Origin: Candidatus Rokuibacteriota bacterium
Lineage (GTDB): Bacteria > Methylomirabilota > Methylomirabilia > Rokubacteriales > CSP1-6
Assembly: GCA_003220535.1 (NCBI GenBank)
Contig: QHSU01000054.1
Location: 310,001-374,000 of the forward strand
DNA: 64,000 nucleotides
Direction of reading: 5' to 3'
The translations under genes were made by a program, and so were the position numbers. Shown in pieces: positions 7,788-16,196 of the stretch (position 1 is the first letter of the stretch; the number at the start of each line of letters is the position of its first letter). The notes under the pieces were generated by a model. That model made no database searches, was not told the origin of the DNA, and worked only from the letters and a program-made list of their open reading frames with translations.

Positions 7788-9413
7788 TCATCGGGATCGG
7801 GCCACGTACTCCCAGTTGTGAAACCCCATGTGTCCGGGGATCAGCGGCCACTCCCCGACCTTCGGTCCGACTCCCGCGATCGCGTGCGCGGCGCCGATGG
7901 CGACACCGGGGACGTGCTCGGCGAGCCAGGGGCCCAGCTCGTCACGCATGATACGCACCCGCTCCGCATAGCTCGGCTGGATGGCCAGACGGTCGATGTA
8001 CTCGTCGAGCTTCGGGTGCTCGATGAACAGGTTCAAGGCGGCTTTGGTGTATCCGGCGCGATACATGACCTCCCACGGCTCGGGGGCCACCAGCGGCGAC
8101 GCGTAGGCGAGACTGACCCCGGAGTAGGCCCGCGCCCTGAAATCCGCCGAGAACACGGCCCGGTCCACGGGACGGCGCTTCACCTTGAGGCCCACCTTCT
8201 CCCAGTAGGTCGCCACGGCTTCGCCCACGTCGGGGAGGAACCCCCGGCCGGGCCACGGCGTGAGATTCATGGTGACTTCGAATCCGTTGGGATAGCCCGC
8301 CTCCGCCAGCAAGGTCTTCGCCTTCGCCGGGTCGTAGGGATAGGGCTTCTTCAAGGCGTCGGAAGCCCAGGGGTCGGTGGGGTACATGAGCCAGCTTCCC
8401 ATCACCGTTCCCAGGCCGCCGAGCACCCGCTGCATGATGGCGTGCTTGTCGACCGCCAGGTTGAGCGCGAGCCGCACCTTGCGGGCACGCTCGGCGTCGG
8501 GCAGCGCCCACGGAACTTTCGGGTCGTACGTAGGCTTCGTCGGCCACTGCCCGCCGAGGATGATGTAGACCCACGACACGTTCGGCATGACGATCGTCCG
8601 CACTCCCACCTTCTTCAGCTCGTCCGCGTACTCGCCGCCGATCTCGATCACGTCGACGCTACCGGCGCGCAGCATGGCCATACGAGTGGACGGCTCCGGC
8701 ACTTTGAGGAACACCATGCGCTTGAAGTGGGGCGTGGCCCGCCAGTGGTTCTCGACGGCCTCGTACACGATGCGATCGCCGCGGACGTGCTCCACGAACT
8801 TCCACGGACCGGTCGCGACCGGCTGTCGCTCGGCGCCGTCATCCTTGGCGCTCCCGACGTGGCGCTTGGATTGGATGAAGGCCACGGATGCGAACAGCCC
8901 CTGATTGACCTTGTTCCCGAAGACCACGAACGGCTTCTCGAAGCGCACGGTGATCGTGTAGGGGTCCTCGATCTCCATGCTCTTGATCAGCCGGAACTCC
9001 GGGGCCAGCGAGTTCGCCGATCCTTCTCGGGCGAGCGTGGCGAAGGTGAACTTGACGTCCTCCGCGGTGAGCTCGCCGCGCCCGCCGTGGAACTGCACGC
9101 CCTTGCGCAAGTAAAAGGTCCAGGTGCGGCCGCCGTCGGCGACCTTCCAGCGCTCGGCCAGCATGGGACTCAGCTCGCCGGTCTTGGGATCGCGGGTGAG
9201 GAGGTTCTCGTACATGGGCTTGAGGACCACGTCCTCGGCGCCGACGTACAGGTGGGGAAGCCAGCGCTCGTTGCCGAAGGTGGCCACCGCCACCGTCAGC
9301 GTCCCTACGGGCGCGGCCGCACGCCCCTCGGGCGCGGCGTCGACTCGCGCCACCGCGGCCGCCCAGAACAGCGCCGTCACGAGCGCCGTGACGATCGAGA
9401 GCCGTCGTCTCAT
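7788..9413 (-). CDS. dppA: ABC transporter substrate-binding protein (SBP_bac_5, DppA type)
   Basis: The 541-residue protein has an N-terminal hydrophobic signal (SIVTALVTALFWAAAVARVDA) and the family-5 binding-protein core: VLKPMYENLLTRDPKTGEL, LAERWKVADGGRTWTFYLRKGVQFH and TAEDVKFTF near residues 60-120. Such proteins capture peptides, nickel chelates or glycosides in the periplasm for DppB/C. It is the first gene of the operon and is followed by a palindromic repeat before the permease genes. The ATG is preceded by CGAGGAGGAAGGCG. The length is typical for the family. Confidence 0.87.
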   Translation of the reverse strand: MRRRLSIVTALVTALFWAAAVARVDAAPEGRAAAPVGTLTVAVATFGNERWLPHLYVGAEDVVLKPMYENLLTRDPKTGELSPMLAERWKVADGGRTWTFYLRKGVQFHGGRGELTAEDVKFTFATLAREGSANSLAPEFRLIKSMEIEDPYTITVRFEKPFVVFGNKVNQGLFASVAFIQSKRHVGSAKDDGAERQPVATGPWKFVEHVRGDRIVYEAVENHWRATPHFKRMVFLKVPEPSTRMAMLRAGSVDVIEIGGEYADELKKVGVRTIVMPNVSWVYIILGGQWPTKPTYDPKVPWALPDAERARKVRLALNLAVDKHAIMQRVLGGLGTVMGSWLMYPTDPWASDALKKPYPYDPAKAKTLLAEAGYPNGFEVTMNLTPWPGRGFLPDVGEAVATYWEKVGLKVKRRPVDRAVFSADFRARAYSGVSLAYASPLVAPEPWEVMYRAGYTKAALNLFIEHPKLDEYIDRLAIQPSYAERVRIMRDELGPWLAEHVPGVAIGAAHAIAGVGPKVGEWPLIPGHMGFHNWEYVARSR

Positions 9414-9501
9414 CGCCTTCCTCCTCGTGCCTGAGAAGGCAGTGGCTTTTCGGTCGGTCAGGGACGGGTGCTGGGAAGGGTCGCGCTATCCTACTCCAAG
9501 G

Positions 9502-10914
9502 TCACTCCAGACCATAGTCGGCCCAGTGAGCGTCCACCCGGTCCAGGTCTTCCTTCGGCGGAACGGACCGGGCGGGGAACTTGTGCTTCCGCGTCGCGTC
9601 GACACCCACCTTGGAGGAAAGAACGGTCTTCCGCTCGAGCTGGTTCACATCCTCCTCGGCGGTCGACGGATCCAGCGCGACACCCGCCGTGGCGCGGTTG
9701 ACGTAGAGGTCGTGCTCGGGCTGGACGTGCCAGGACATGGCCCACAGCACCTGGAAGTAGTCGCGGACGTCGATGTCCTCGTCGACGACCACGACCCACT
9801 TGGAGAACGACGGGTCGTAGGCCCACGCAGCCCACATCGCCCGCTGGGGCAGGGCCGGATGCTCCCGGCGGAGGGAGATCGCGAGGAACGCGGCCCCGCC
9901 GCCGGCTTCGAGCAGGTGCACGTCACGAACGGGCAGCCTGAGATCCCGCCGCAGATGCTGGAGCAGCGCGACGTCTCGCCCGGTGCCGCGGATGCAGCTC
10001 GACTCACTGGGCGGCATCTGACTGAAGAAGGCCTGATAGATGGGGTCTCGGCGATGGGTGATGGCGGTGACCTCGATCACGAAGCTCGGACCGGAAGACC
10101 CCATGTAGCCCGTGTACTCGCCGAACGGCCCCTCGTGCTCGCGGACGCCGGCGGGCACGAACCCCTCGATCACGATCTCGGCGTGCGCCGGAACCTCGAG
10201 GTCGCTCGTCTCGCATTTCACCACTTCGAGCGGCGCGCCGCGGAGCGCGCCCGCCACCCCGAGCTCGTCGCCACGAATCCGCGCCACCGACGTCAGCGGA
10301 ACGGGCGGATCGCAGCCGATCACCACGGCGCAGGGCGTGGGCTTGCCGTTCCGCTCGTTCTTCATGATGTGGGCGTACATATCGCGCCACGTCGTGCTGA
10401 GGAACAGGCCGAACCGGCGCGGCCCTTTCAGCATGAGGCGGTAGGTCCCCATGTTGCGCTCACCGGTCTCCGGGTCGTGGGAGATCACGCACGGACCCGT
10501 GACGTAGGGCGCCGGATCCTGGTCGCGCGTCCAGAGACACAGCGGCAACGCCGTCGCGTCGATTCGGTCGCCGGTCTGGATCACGTCCTTCACGGGTCCC
10601 GTCGCCACTCGCACCGGCGGGATGGGGTGGCTCTGGGCATGCGCCCACTTGTCCGCGATCTGATCCACCGTGGTCTCGAGGGCCAGCGCGTAGACTTCCG
10701 GCGATGCGCCGAGGATCCCGGCCACCAGTGGCATATGGTGGCCCTTGACGTGCTCGAACATCAGCGCCGGCCGGCGCGCAGGCGGAATTCTCTGGAAGAC
10801 TCGACGGATGACCGCGGCGACCTCCCAGTTCGGATCAACTTCTTTCTTCACGTGGTGGAGCTTGCCCCGCATCTCCAGGGCGGCCAGATAGTCGCGGAGG
10901 TCTTTATAGGCCAT
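9502..10914 (-). CDS. UbiD family (prenylated-FMN) decarboxylase
   Basis: The 470-residue protein carries the UbiD pattern: KDLRDYLAALE at the N-terminus, a central domain with GTYRLMLKGPRRFG, the catalytic segment REHEGPFGEYTGY holding the two Glu of the E-R-E network, and a C-terminal DPSFSKWVVVVDEDIDVRD. Family enzymes reversibly decarboxylate aromatic or unsaturated acids using prenylated FMN made by UbiX. No ubiX is visible nearby. AAGGAGAGG precedes the ATG and lies just after the remnant permease end, so it was probably the last gene of an operon whose transporter has been lost. The substrate is unknown. Confidence 0.88.
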   Translation of the reverse strand: MAYKDLRDYLAALEMRGKLHHVKKEVDPNWEVAAVIRRVFQRIPPARRPALMFEHVKGHHMPLVAGILGASPEVYALALETTVDQIADKWAHAQSHPIPPVRVATGPVKDVIQTGDRIDATALPLCLWTRDQDPAPYVTGPCVISHDPETGERNMGTYRLMLKGPRRFGLFLSTTWRDMYAHIMKNERNGKPTPCAVVIGCDPPVPLTSVARIRGDELGVAGALRGAPLEVVKCETSDLEVPAHAEIVIEGFVPAGVREHEGPFGEYTGYMGSSGPSFVIEVTAITHRRDPIYQAFFSQMPPSESSCIRGTGRDVALLQHLRRDLRLPVRDVHLLEAGGGAAFLAISLRREHPALPQRAMWAAWAYDPSFSKWVVVVDEDIDVRDYFQVLWAMSWHVQPEHDLYVNRATAGVALDPSTAEEDVNQLERKTVLSSKVGVDATRKHKFPARSVPPKEDLDRVDAHWADYGLE

Positions 10915-10949
10915 GTCAGGTCGCCTCTCCTTTCATAGCGTCGCGCGGC

Positions 10950-11436
10950 TCACCGCCGCGCCCAGGGACACGTGCGGCGCTCGATCCATTGCAACACCCA
11001 GGTCGTCGCCACGCCCAGGAGCCCGAAGGTCACGACACCCGCGAACACGTCCTTGGTCTCCAGGAGCTGAAACGACTCCCACGAGGTCCTTGCGGACGAT
11101 GATCGGCGAGAAGCTGAAGCCGGGGCGGACCTGGCCCTTGTCGGCCACGATCCGAAAGTCCATCCCCGACGCGATCGAGTTGAAGAGGCTGGCCGCCGGC
11201 GTGCCGATGGCGACGTCGAGCTGGCCGGTGGCGAGCGCGGGCGTCATCTTGGCGCCGGACGCGAAGCGCTCGGTCTCCACCGTGATGGTCTTCTCGGCGA
11301 AGTATCCCTTCTCGATGGCGATGTAGAGTCCGGCGTTCGAGATGGCGGGCAGGTCGCCCATCTTGACGATCTCGGCGCCGAGCGCCGGTCCGGCCAGCAG
11401 GAGCGCCACCAGCGATCCCAGAGCGACGAGCCTCAT
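10950..11436 (-). pseudogene. collapsed ABC cassette: NMT1 binding-protein N-terminus joined to permease C-terminus
   Basis: The ATG at 11436 has a strong AAGGAGG site and overlaps the puuE-type stop by ATGA. The first about 115 residues are a secreted NMT1-type binding protein (leader ALGSLVALLLAGPALGA, then PAISNAGLYIAIEKGYFAEK, ending FSFSPIIVRKDL). Near 11085 the homology switches, in another frame, to the last about 40 residues of an SsuC/TauC-like permease (FQLLETKDVFAGVVTFGLLG, then WVLQWIERR and stop at 10950). The rest of the binding protein, any ATPase and most of the permease are missing, as expected from one internal deletion. Reading straight through gives a frame ending at 10933. 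Confidence 0.75.
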
Positions 11437-12467
11437 GCGGTCCTCCTTGGTTGGTACGGATGCTGCCCGACCCAGTGCCGAGCGATGTCGATCCGCCTGC
11501 AGATCCAGACCCGGTCGTGACGCTCGACATGGTCGAGGAACCGCCCGAGCGACGCGGCGCGTCCGGGCCGACCCATGAGCCGCATGTGCAGGCCGAGCGA
11601 CATCATCTTCGGCCGGTCGGCGCCCTCCGCGTAGAGGACGTCGAAGGCGTCCCGGGCGTAGGCGAGCCACTCGTCACCGGTGGCGAAGCCTCCGGGCAGC
11701 CCGAACTTCATGTCGTTGTTGTCGAGGGTGTAGGGAATCACGAGGTGCGGCTTGCCCGACACCTCCGTCCAGTATGGCAGGTCGTCGTTGTACGCGTCGG
11801 CGTCGTAGAGGAAGCCCCCCTCCTCGACCACCAGACGGCGCGTGTTGGGGCTCAGCCGTCCCGTGTACCAGCCGAGCGGCCGGCTCCCGGTCACCCGCGT
11901 GAGGCTTTCCACCGCACGCCGCATGTGCTCGCGCTCGACCTCTTCGCTGACGAACTGGTAGTCGATCCACCGCCACCCGTGGCTGACGACCTCGTGGCCG
12001 GCTTCGACGATGGCGGCCGCGGCCTCGGAATGGCGCTCGAGCGCCATGGCGACGGCGAAGACGCTGATCTTGAGACCGCGTTCGGCGAACATGCGCATGA
12101 GCCTCCAGAAGCCCGCGCGACTGCCGTACTCGTACATCGACTCGACCTGGAGGTTGCGCACGCCGGTGAGAACGGGCATGCCGATGACCTCCTGGAGAAA
12201 CGCCTCGGCCTCGGTGTCGCCGTGCAGGATCGAGCGCTCACCGCCCTCCTCGTAGTTCATGACGATCTGGAGCGCCAGGCGGGCGCCGCCCGGCCACTTC
12301 GGATCGGGCGGAGTCTTGCCATAGCCTATTAAATCTCGGAGGGGGGCGTTGTTCTGTTGGGGGGACCTGGACCCCCCCAAACCCCCCATTCGCTTTGCGC
12401 CCGACGCTTTCGTTGCGCCGGCAAAGCCGGCGCTCGAACGCGGTCGTTTTCTGCGTTGGCGGCTCAT
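11433..12467 (-). CDS. puuE: PuuE-type allantoinase (polysaccharide-deacetylase fold)
   Basis: From RDLIGYGKTPPDPKWPGGA onward this is the polysaccharide-deacetylase-fold family that includes the metal-independent allantoinase PuuE: NYEEGGERSILHGD, EYGSRAGFWRLMRMF, GHEVVSHGWRW and WYTGRLSPNTRRL are visible. PuuE opens allantoin to allantoate. The neighbours PucG, PuuD, UraD and UraH support this role over polysaccharide deacetylation. The ATG at 12467 overlaps the pucG stop (ATGA). That start adds about 48 residues encoded by a G-run repeat (12357-12433) absent from relatives; an in-frame ATG at 12389 is an alternative. The stop overlaps the following remnant gene by ATGA. Confidence 0.8.
   Translation of the reverse strand: MSRQRRKRPRSSAGFAGATKASGAKRMGGLGGSRSPQQNNAPLRDLIGYGKTPPDPKWPGGARLALQIVMNYEEGGERSILHGDTEAEAFLQEVIGMPVLTGVRNLQVESMYEYGSRAGFWRLMRMFAERGLKISVFAVAMALERHSEAAAAIVEAGHEVVSHGWRWIDYQFVSEEVEREHMRRAVESLTRVTGSRPLGWYTGRLSPNTRRLVVEEGGFLYDADAYNDDLPYWTEVSGKPHLVIPYTLDNNDMKFGLPGGFATGDEWLAYARDAFDVLYAEGADRPKMMSLGLHMRLMGRPGRAASLGRFLDHVERHDRVWICRRIDIARHWVGQHPYQPRRTA
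12357..12433 (+). repeat. G-run hairpin repeat, copy C, within the 5' end of the puuE-type frame
   Basis: A hairpin with arms TTGGGGGG (12357-12364) and CCCCCCAA (12373-12380) is followed by a CCCCCC tail and by the second module GCGCCGGC-AAA-GCCGGCGC (12415-12433), which matches the module at 7741-7759. The G-run arm is on the strand opposite to transcription of pucG and puuE. The reading frame starting at the coupled ATG 12467 runs through it without a stop. Confidence 0.7.
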
Positions 12468-13735
12468 AGGCGGCCGATGCCGCTCGCGCCGAGGTTGTCG
12501 TCGACGTCCTGGTCAGTGTGGGGGCCGGCGGACGTGTAGTGGGCGAGGGCGGCGTCGACGGCGGCGCTGGGGGAGGGGTGGAGGCCTTCGCGGCGGAGCA
12601 CGCTCTCGAGGGCGGCCAGGCAGAGGAGGACGAACTGGCGTTGGGCCGAGTAGCCCATGGTGCCGATGCGCCAGATCTTACCCTGGAGCGGCCCGAACGC
12701 GGCACCGATCTCGATGCCGAAATCTTCGACGAGCCGGCGCCGGACGCGGAGCTCGTCGACACCGTCGGGCACGACGACAGGCGTGAGAAACGGGAGCCGA
12801 TGCTCGAGCGGCTCCTTGCCGAAGAGCGACAGGCCGAGCGCGTCGAGCCCGCCGCGCAGCGCGTCGCCGTGCAGGCGGTGTCGCGCGAAGCGCGCCTCGA
12901 GCCCCTCGTCGCGCACGGCGCGCAGAGCCTCGCACAGGCCGTACACCATCGCGGTCGGCGCCGTGTGATGGTTGAACCGCGCGGGGCTCCAATAGTCGGC
13001 GAGCTGGCCGAGGTCCAGGTAGTTACTCCGCACTTTGCTCCGCCGCATCTTGATGACGGCTTCGGCGCGCGCGTTGTAGGTCACCGGCGCCAGTCCCGAC
13101 GGGCAGCTCAGACACTTCTGGGTCCCCGCGATCGCGACGTCGACGCCCCAGCGGTCGACGGCGACCTCCGATCCACCGAGCGTCGCCACGCAGTCGGCGA
13201 CCAGGAGCGCCCCGTGGTCACGGGCCAGGCGCGCGATGTCCTCGAGAGGCTGGAGCGTGCCCGTCGAGGTCTCGCCGTGCACGACCGCCACGAGCTTCGT
13301 CCGCCTTCCCTTGAGCGCAGCCTCGATCGCCGCGAGGTCGATGAGCCGGCCCCACTCGCCGTGCACGGCGACGACCTCGGCGCCACACCGCTCGGCGATC
13401 TCGATCAGGAGCAGGCCGAAGCGCCCACACTCGGCCACGACGACGCGGTCTCCCGGCTCGACGAGCGAGACGAGCGCCGCCTCGAGGCCGGCGCGCCCGG
13501 TTCCCGGCACCGGAAAGGCCCGCGCGTTCGAGGTCTGGAACGCGAACCGCGTGAGCTCCATGACCTCGTTCATGACCGCGGTGAACTCCGGATCGAACTG
13601 GCCGAGGAGGGGCGTCGACAGGGCGCGGAGCACGCGCGGATCCGCCATGGCCGGGCCGGGGCCCAGGAGGATGCGGGGAGGGGGGGTGCGGGGAGGGGGA
13701 GTGCGGGGAGGGGGGAGGAGGTCGCCGGGGGACAT
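12464..13735 (-). CDS. pucG: (S)-ureidoglycine--glyoxylate transaminase-like class V aminotransferase
   Basis: The 423-residue PLP enzyme (from ATG 13735) has the class V fold: LLGPGPAMADPRVLRALSTP, then GQFDPEF, an FPVPGTGRAGLEA cofactor loop and the Schiff-base lysine in IAGTQKCLSCPSG. The GQFDP segment is typical of PucG rather than of alanine-glyoxylate transaminases. PucG transfers the amino group of ureidoglycine to glyoxylate at the end of allantoin degradation, matching the gene neighbourhood. The N-terminus includes a Pro/Arg/Thr repeat from a 15-nt tandem repeat at 13672-13716. It is divergent from the dehydrogenase gene, 37 bases away, and overlaps puuE by ATGA. Confidence 0.8.
   Translation of the reverse strand: MSPGDLLPPPRTPPPRTPPPRILLGPGPAMADPRVLRALSTPLLGQFDPEFTAVMNEVMELTRFAFQTSNARAFPVPGTGRAGLEAALVSLVEPGDRVVVAECGRFGLLLIEIAERCGAEVVAVHGEWGRLIDLAAIEAALKGRRTKLVAVVHGETSTGTLQPLEDIARLARDHGALLVADCVATLGGSEVAVDRWGVDVAIAGTQKCLSCPSGLAPVTYNARAEAVIKMRRSKVRSNYLDLGQLADYWSPARFNHHTAPTAMVYGLCEALRAVRDEGLEARFARHRLHGDALRGGLDALGLSLFGKEPLEHRLPFLTPVVVPDGVDELRVRRRLVEDFGIEIGAAFGPLQGKIWRIGTMGYSAQRQFVLLCLAALESVLRREGLHPSPSAAVDAALAHYTSAGPHTDQDVDDNLGASGIGRL
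13672..13716. repeat. three tandem 15-nt G-rich units in the 5' end of pucG
   Basis: Three consecutive 15-nt units beginning TGCGGGGAGGGGG lie at 13672, 13687 and 13702. Because the unit length is a multiple of three they encode a repeated Thr-Pro-Pro-Pro-Arg block in the aminotransferase N-terminus without breaking the frame. Copy number is likely to vary by slippage. Confidence 0.75.
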
Positions 13736-13746
13736 GCAGCCGGAAT

Positions 13747-13752
13747 TATAAT
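13747..13752 (+). promoter_or_regulatory. palindromic TATAAT in the pucG / dehydrogenase divergent gap
   Basis: The 10-bp perfect palindrome AATTATAATT (13744-13753) contains TATAAT readable on both strands, a rare AT-rich spot in this GC-rich sequence. On the plus strand a start site near 13759 would give a 14-nt leader to the GTG at 13773. On the minus strand the pucG leader would be almost absent. No convincing -35 element is visible, so this is tentative. Confidence 0.35.
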
Positions 13753-13772
13753 TGAGGCCCGCGGCGGACCAC

Positions 13773-16094
13773 GTGCCCAACAAATTCACCGGCCGGCCCC
13801 TCACTCGCCTCGAAGACCCGCGGCTGCTACGCGGCCAGGCGACCTACGTCGACGATCTGCGGGTTCCCGGAGCTCGCCACGTGGCCTTCGTGCGCAGCGT
13901 CTATCCTCACGCGCGCTTTCGCGTCGATCCCGACGCCGCGCTCGCCCTTCCGGAGGTGGTGGGCGTGTTCACGGCGGCCGATTTCTCGACGGCCAGCGGC
14001 TTCCGCGAGATTCCCGCCGTCATCGACCACCCGGCGCTGCGACCGTGTCGACAGCCGCCGCTGGCGACGGACAAGGTCCGGTACGTCGGCGAGCCGATCG
14101 CCGCCGTCGTCGCCCAGGACCGGTACGCGGCTGAGGATGGCGCGGCGGCGCTCCAGGTGGAGTATGAGCCGCTGGACGCCGTGCCGGACGCGCACGCAGC
14201 CGTCACCCCGGGGTCGAGCCGTCTGCACGAGCACGTCGAGGGCAATGTCGCAGCCGACTTCACGGTTCGTGTCGGCGACGCCGATGCCGCCTTTCGCGGC
14301 GCCGAGGTGGTGACGCGCGGGCGCTACTACGTCCATCGCTACACCGGCATGCCCCTGGAGACGCGCGGCGTGCTGGCGGATTACGACGCCGGCACGGGGT
14401 GCCTCACGGTGTGGTCGTCGACCCAATGGCCCCACACCCTGCGGGATGCGTTGCGGGATCTCCTGGGGCTGGCCGAGCACCGGATTCGCGTCGTCGCGCC
14501 GGACGTGGGCGGAGGATTCGGGGTGAAGCAGGAGGTCTACCCCGAGGAAGTGACGCTCGCCCTGCTGGCGATGCGCCTGCGCCTGCCCGTGAAGTGGATC
14601 GAGACGCGCCGCGAGCACGTGATCAGCACGGCGCACGCTCGCGAGCAATGGCACGATATCGAGCTCGCGGCGCGCCGCGACGGGACCATCCTCGCGATGC
14701 GGGCCGAGCTCCTCGCGGACATCGGGGCCTACACACGGAGCCTGGGCGTGCTCTGCCCCTCGATCACCGCGGCGAGCTTGCCGGGCCCCTATCGGATACG
14801 GAACTACACCTGCCGGGTGCGCGCGGCGCTCACCTGCAAGGCGCCGGCGGCCGCTTACCGCGGCGCCGGGCAACCGGAGGCCGTCTTCGCGACCGAGCGC
14901 GCGGTCGACGACCTCGCGCACAAGCTAGGGATGGATCCCACCGAGCTCCGCCGCAAGAACTTCATCCGGCGTGACGAGTTCCCATGGGAAGTGGGAACCG
15001 CGTCGGCTCAGGTTCCGGTGGTCTACGACAGCGGCGACTACGAGGGCGCCCTGGACGCGGCGCTGACGCTGGCCCGCTACAAGGAGCGACGGGCCGAGCA
15101 AGCCGCAGAGCGCGAGAGGGGCGAGCGTGGCCGGCTCCTCGGCATCGGCGTCGCGGCGTACGTGCTGCTCACGGGACTCGGTCCACACGAGGGAGCGGTG
15201 CTCCGCGTCGATACGACCGGAGGGGCGCTCCTCATCACGGGCGCGTCGCCCCACGGCCAGGGGACCGCCACGGCGCTCGCGCAGGTCGTGGCCGACGAGC
15301 TCGGCCTCGAGCCGAAGGACGTGGTCGTGCGGCACGGCGACACGGCGATGATCCCGTTCGGCGTCGGAACCTACGCGAGTCGCAACGCCGTGGTCGCCGG
15401 CAACGCCGCCCTGGTCGCCGCGCGGGCGGTGGCCGCCAAGGCGCGCCGCCTGGCCGCCGAGCGGCTCGAGGTCGGCGAGGCGGACCTCGAGCTCGCCGAC
15501 GGCGTCGTCCGCGTCGTCGGTGCTCCGCACCGTCGGCTCTCCCTCGGCCAGCTCGCTGCGGCGTGCGCGCCCGGCGCGCCGCTGCCGGACGGGATGAGCC
15601 CAGGGTTGGAAGCCACGCACTATTTCCTCGCGCCGCGACCGACCTTCGCCAGCGGACTCCATATCGCCGTCGTGACCGTGGAACGCGAGACCGGGCGCGT
15701 CGAGATCGTCGACTACATCGCCGTGAGCGACGCGGGCCGACTGATCAACCCGCTCATCGTCGAGGGACAGATCCACGGCGGCGTCGCTCAGGGCGTCGGG
15801 GGCGCGCTCTACGAGGAGCTCGTGTACGACGAGCACGGCCAGCCGCGCGCCCAATCGTTGCTCGAATACACCATGCCCAACGCGGAGCAGATCCCTGCGA
15901 TGAGGATCGCCACCCTCGCCACGCCGAGCCCCCTCAACCCGCTCGGTGTCAAAGGCGTCGGTGAGGGCGGCACGCTGGCGCCACCGGCGGCGATCACCGC
16001 CGCCGTCGAGGACGCGCTGCGTCCCTTCGGGGCCCGCATCTCGGGCACGCCGCTCCGACCCGAGGACCTGCTCCGGCTGATCCACCGGCCTTGA
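13773..16094 (+). CDS. xanthine dehydrogenase/aldehyde oxidase-type molybdopterin-binding large subunit
   Basis: The about 773-residue protein has the two-part molybdenum-hydroxylase large subunit: TRLEDPRLLRGQATYVDDL at the start, the cofactor loops VGGGFGVKQ and AAYRGAGQPEA, and the catalytic-Glu motif KGVGEGGT about 45 residues from the end. The CO-dehydrogenase active-site loop is absent. In this context oxidation of hypoxanthine/xanthine to urate is the natural role, but no FAD or 2Fe-2S subunit gene is adjacent, so its electron route is unclear. The GTG at 13773 is preferred because the upstream TTG at 13752 overlaps a likely -10 element. Confidence 0.82.
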   Translation: MPNKFTGRPLTRLEDPRLLRGQATYVDDLRVPGARHVAFVRSVYPHARFRVDPDAALALPEVVGVFTAADFSTASGFREIPAVIDHPALRPCRQPPLATDKVRYVGEPIAAVVAQDRYAAEDGAAALQVEYEPLDAVPDAHAAVTPGSSRLHEHVEGNVAADFTVRVGDADAAFRGAEVVTRGRYYVHRYTGMPLETRGVLADYDAGTGCLTVWSSTQWPHTLRDALRDLLGLAEHRIRVVAPDVGGGFGVKQEVYPEEVTLALLAMRLRLPVKWIETRREHVISTAHAREQWHDIELAARRDGTILAMRAELLADIGAYTRSLGVLCPSITAASLPGPYRIRNYTCRVRAALTCKAPAAAYRGAGQPEAVFATERAVDDLAHKLGMDPTELRRKNFIRRDEFPWEVGTASAQVPVVYDSGDYEGALDAALTLARYKERRAEQAAERERGERGRLLGIGVAAYVLLTGLGPHEGAVLRVDTTGGALLITGASPHGQGTATALAQVVADELGLEPKDVVVRHGDTAMIPFGVGTYASRNAVVAGNAALVAARAVAAKARRLAAERLEVGEADLELADGVVRVVGAPHRRLSLGQLAAACAPGAPLPDGMSPGLEATHYFLAPRPTFASGLHIAVVTVERETGRVEIVDYIAVSDAGRLINPLIVEGQIHGGVAQGVGGALYEELVYDEHGQPRAQSLLEYTMPNAEQIPAMRIATLATPSPLNPLGVKGVGEGGTLAPPAAITAAVEDALRPFGARISGTPLRPEDLLRLIHRP

Positions 16095-16196
16095 CGTCGG
16101 CTGGAGTCGGTTTTAGCTTGCTGGGACAGTGACCACCCAGACCTGGTTGGGGCGCAAGGACGCGCGACCCAGCGGCTCTAGACCAAGGAGATGCGC

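Noticed and set aside
12518-14134. Long plus-strand frame opposite pucG
   Set aside because: It covers the aminotransferase on the other strand, and its low-complexity Arg/Gly composition argues against a gene.
16191-16196. ATG at 16191 as start of the binding-protein gene
   Set aside because: The ribosome site AAGGAG abuts it with no spacer, while the in-frame ATG at 16197 has normal spacing.
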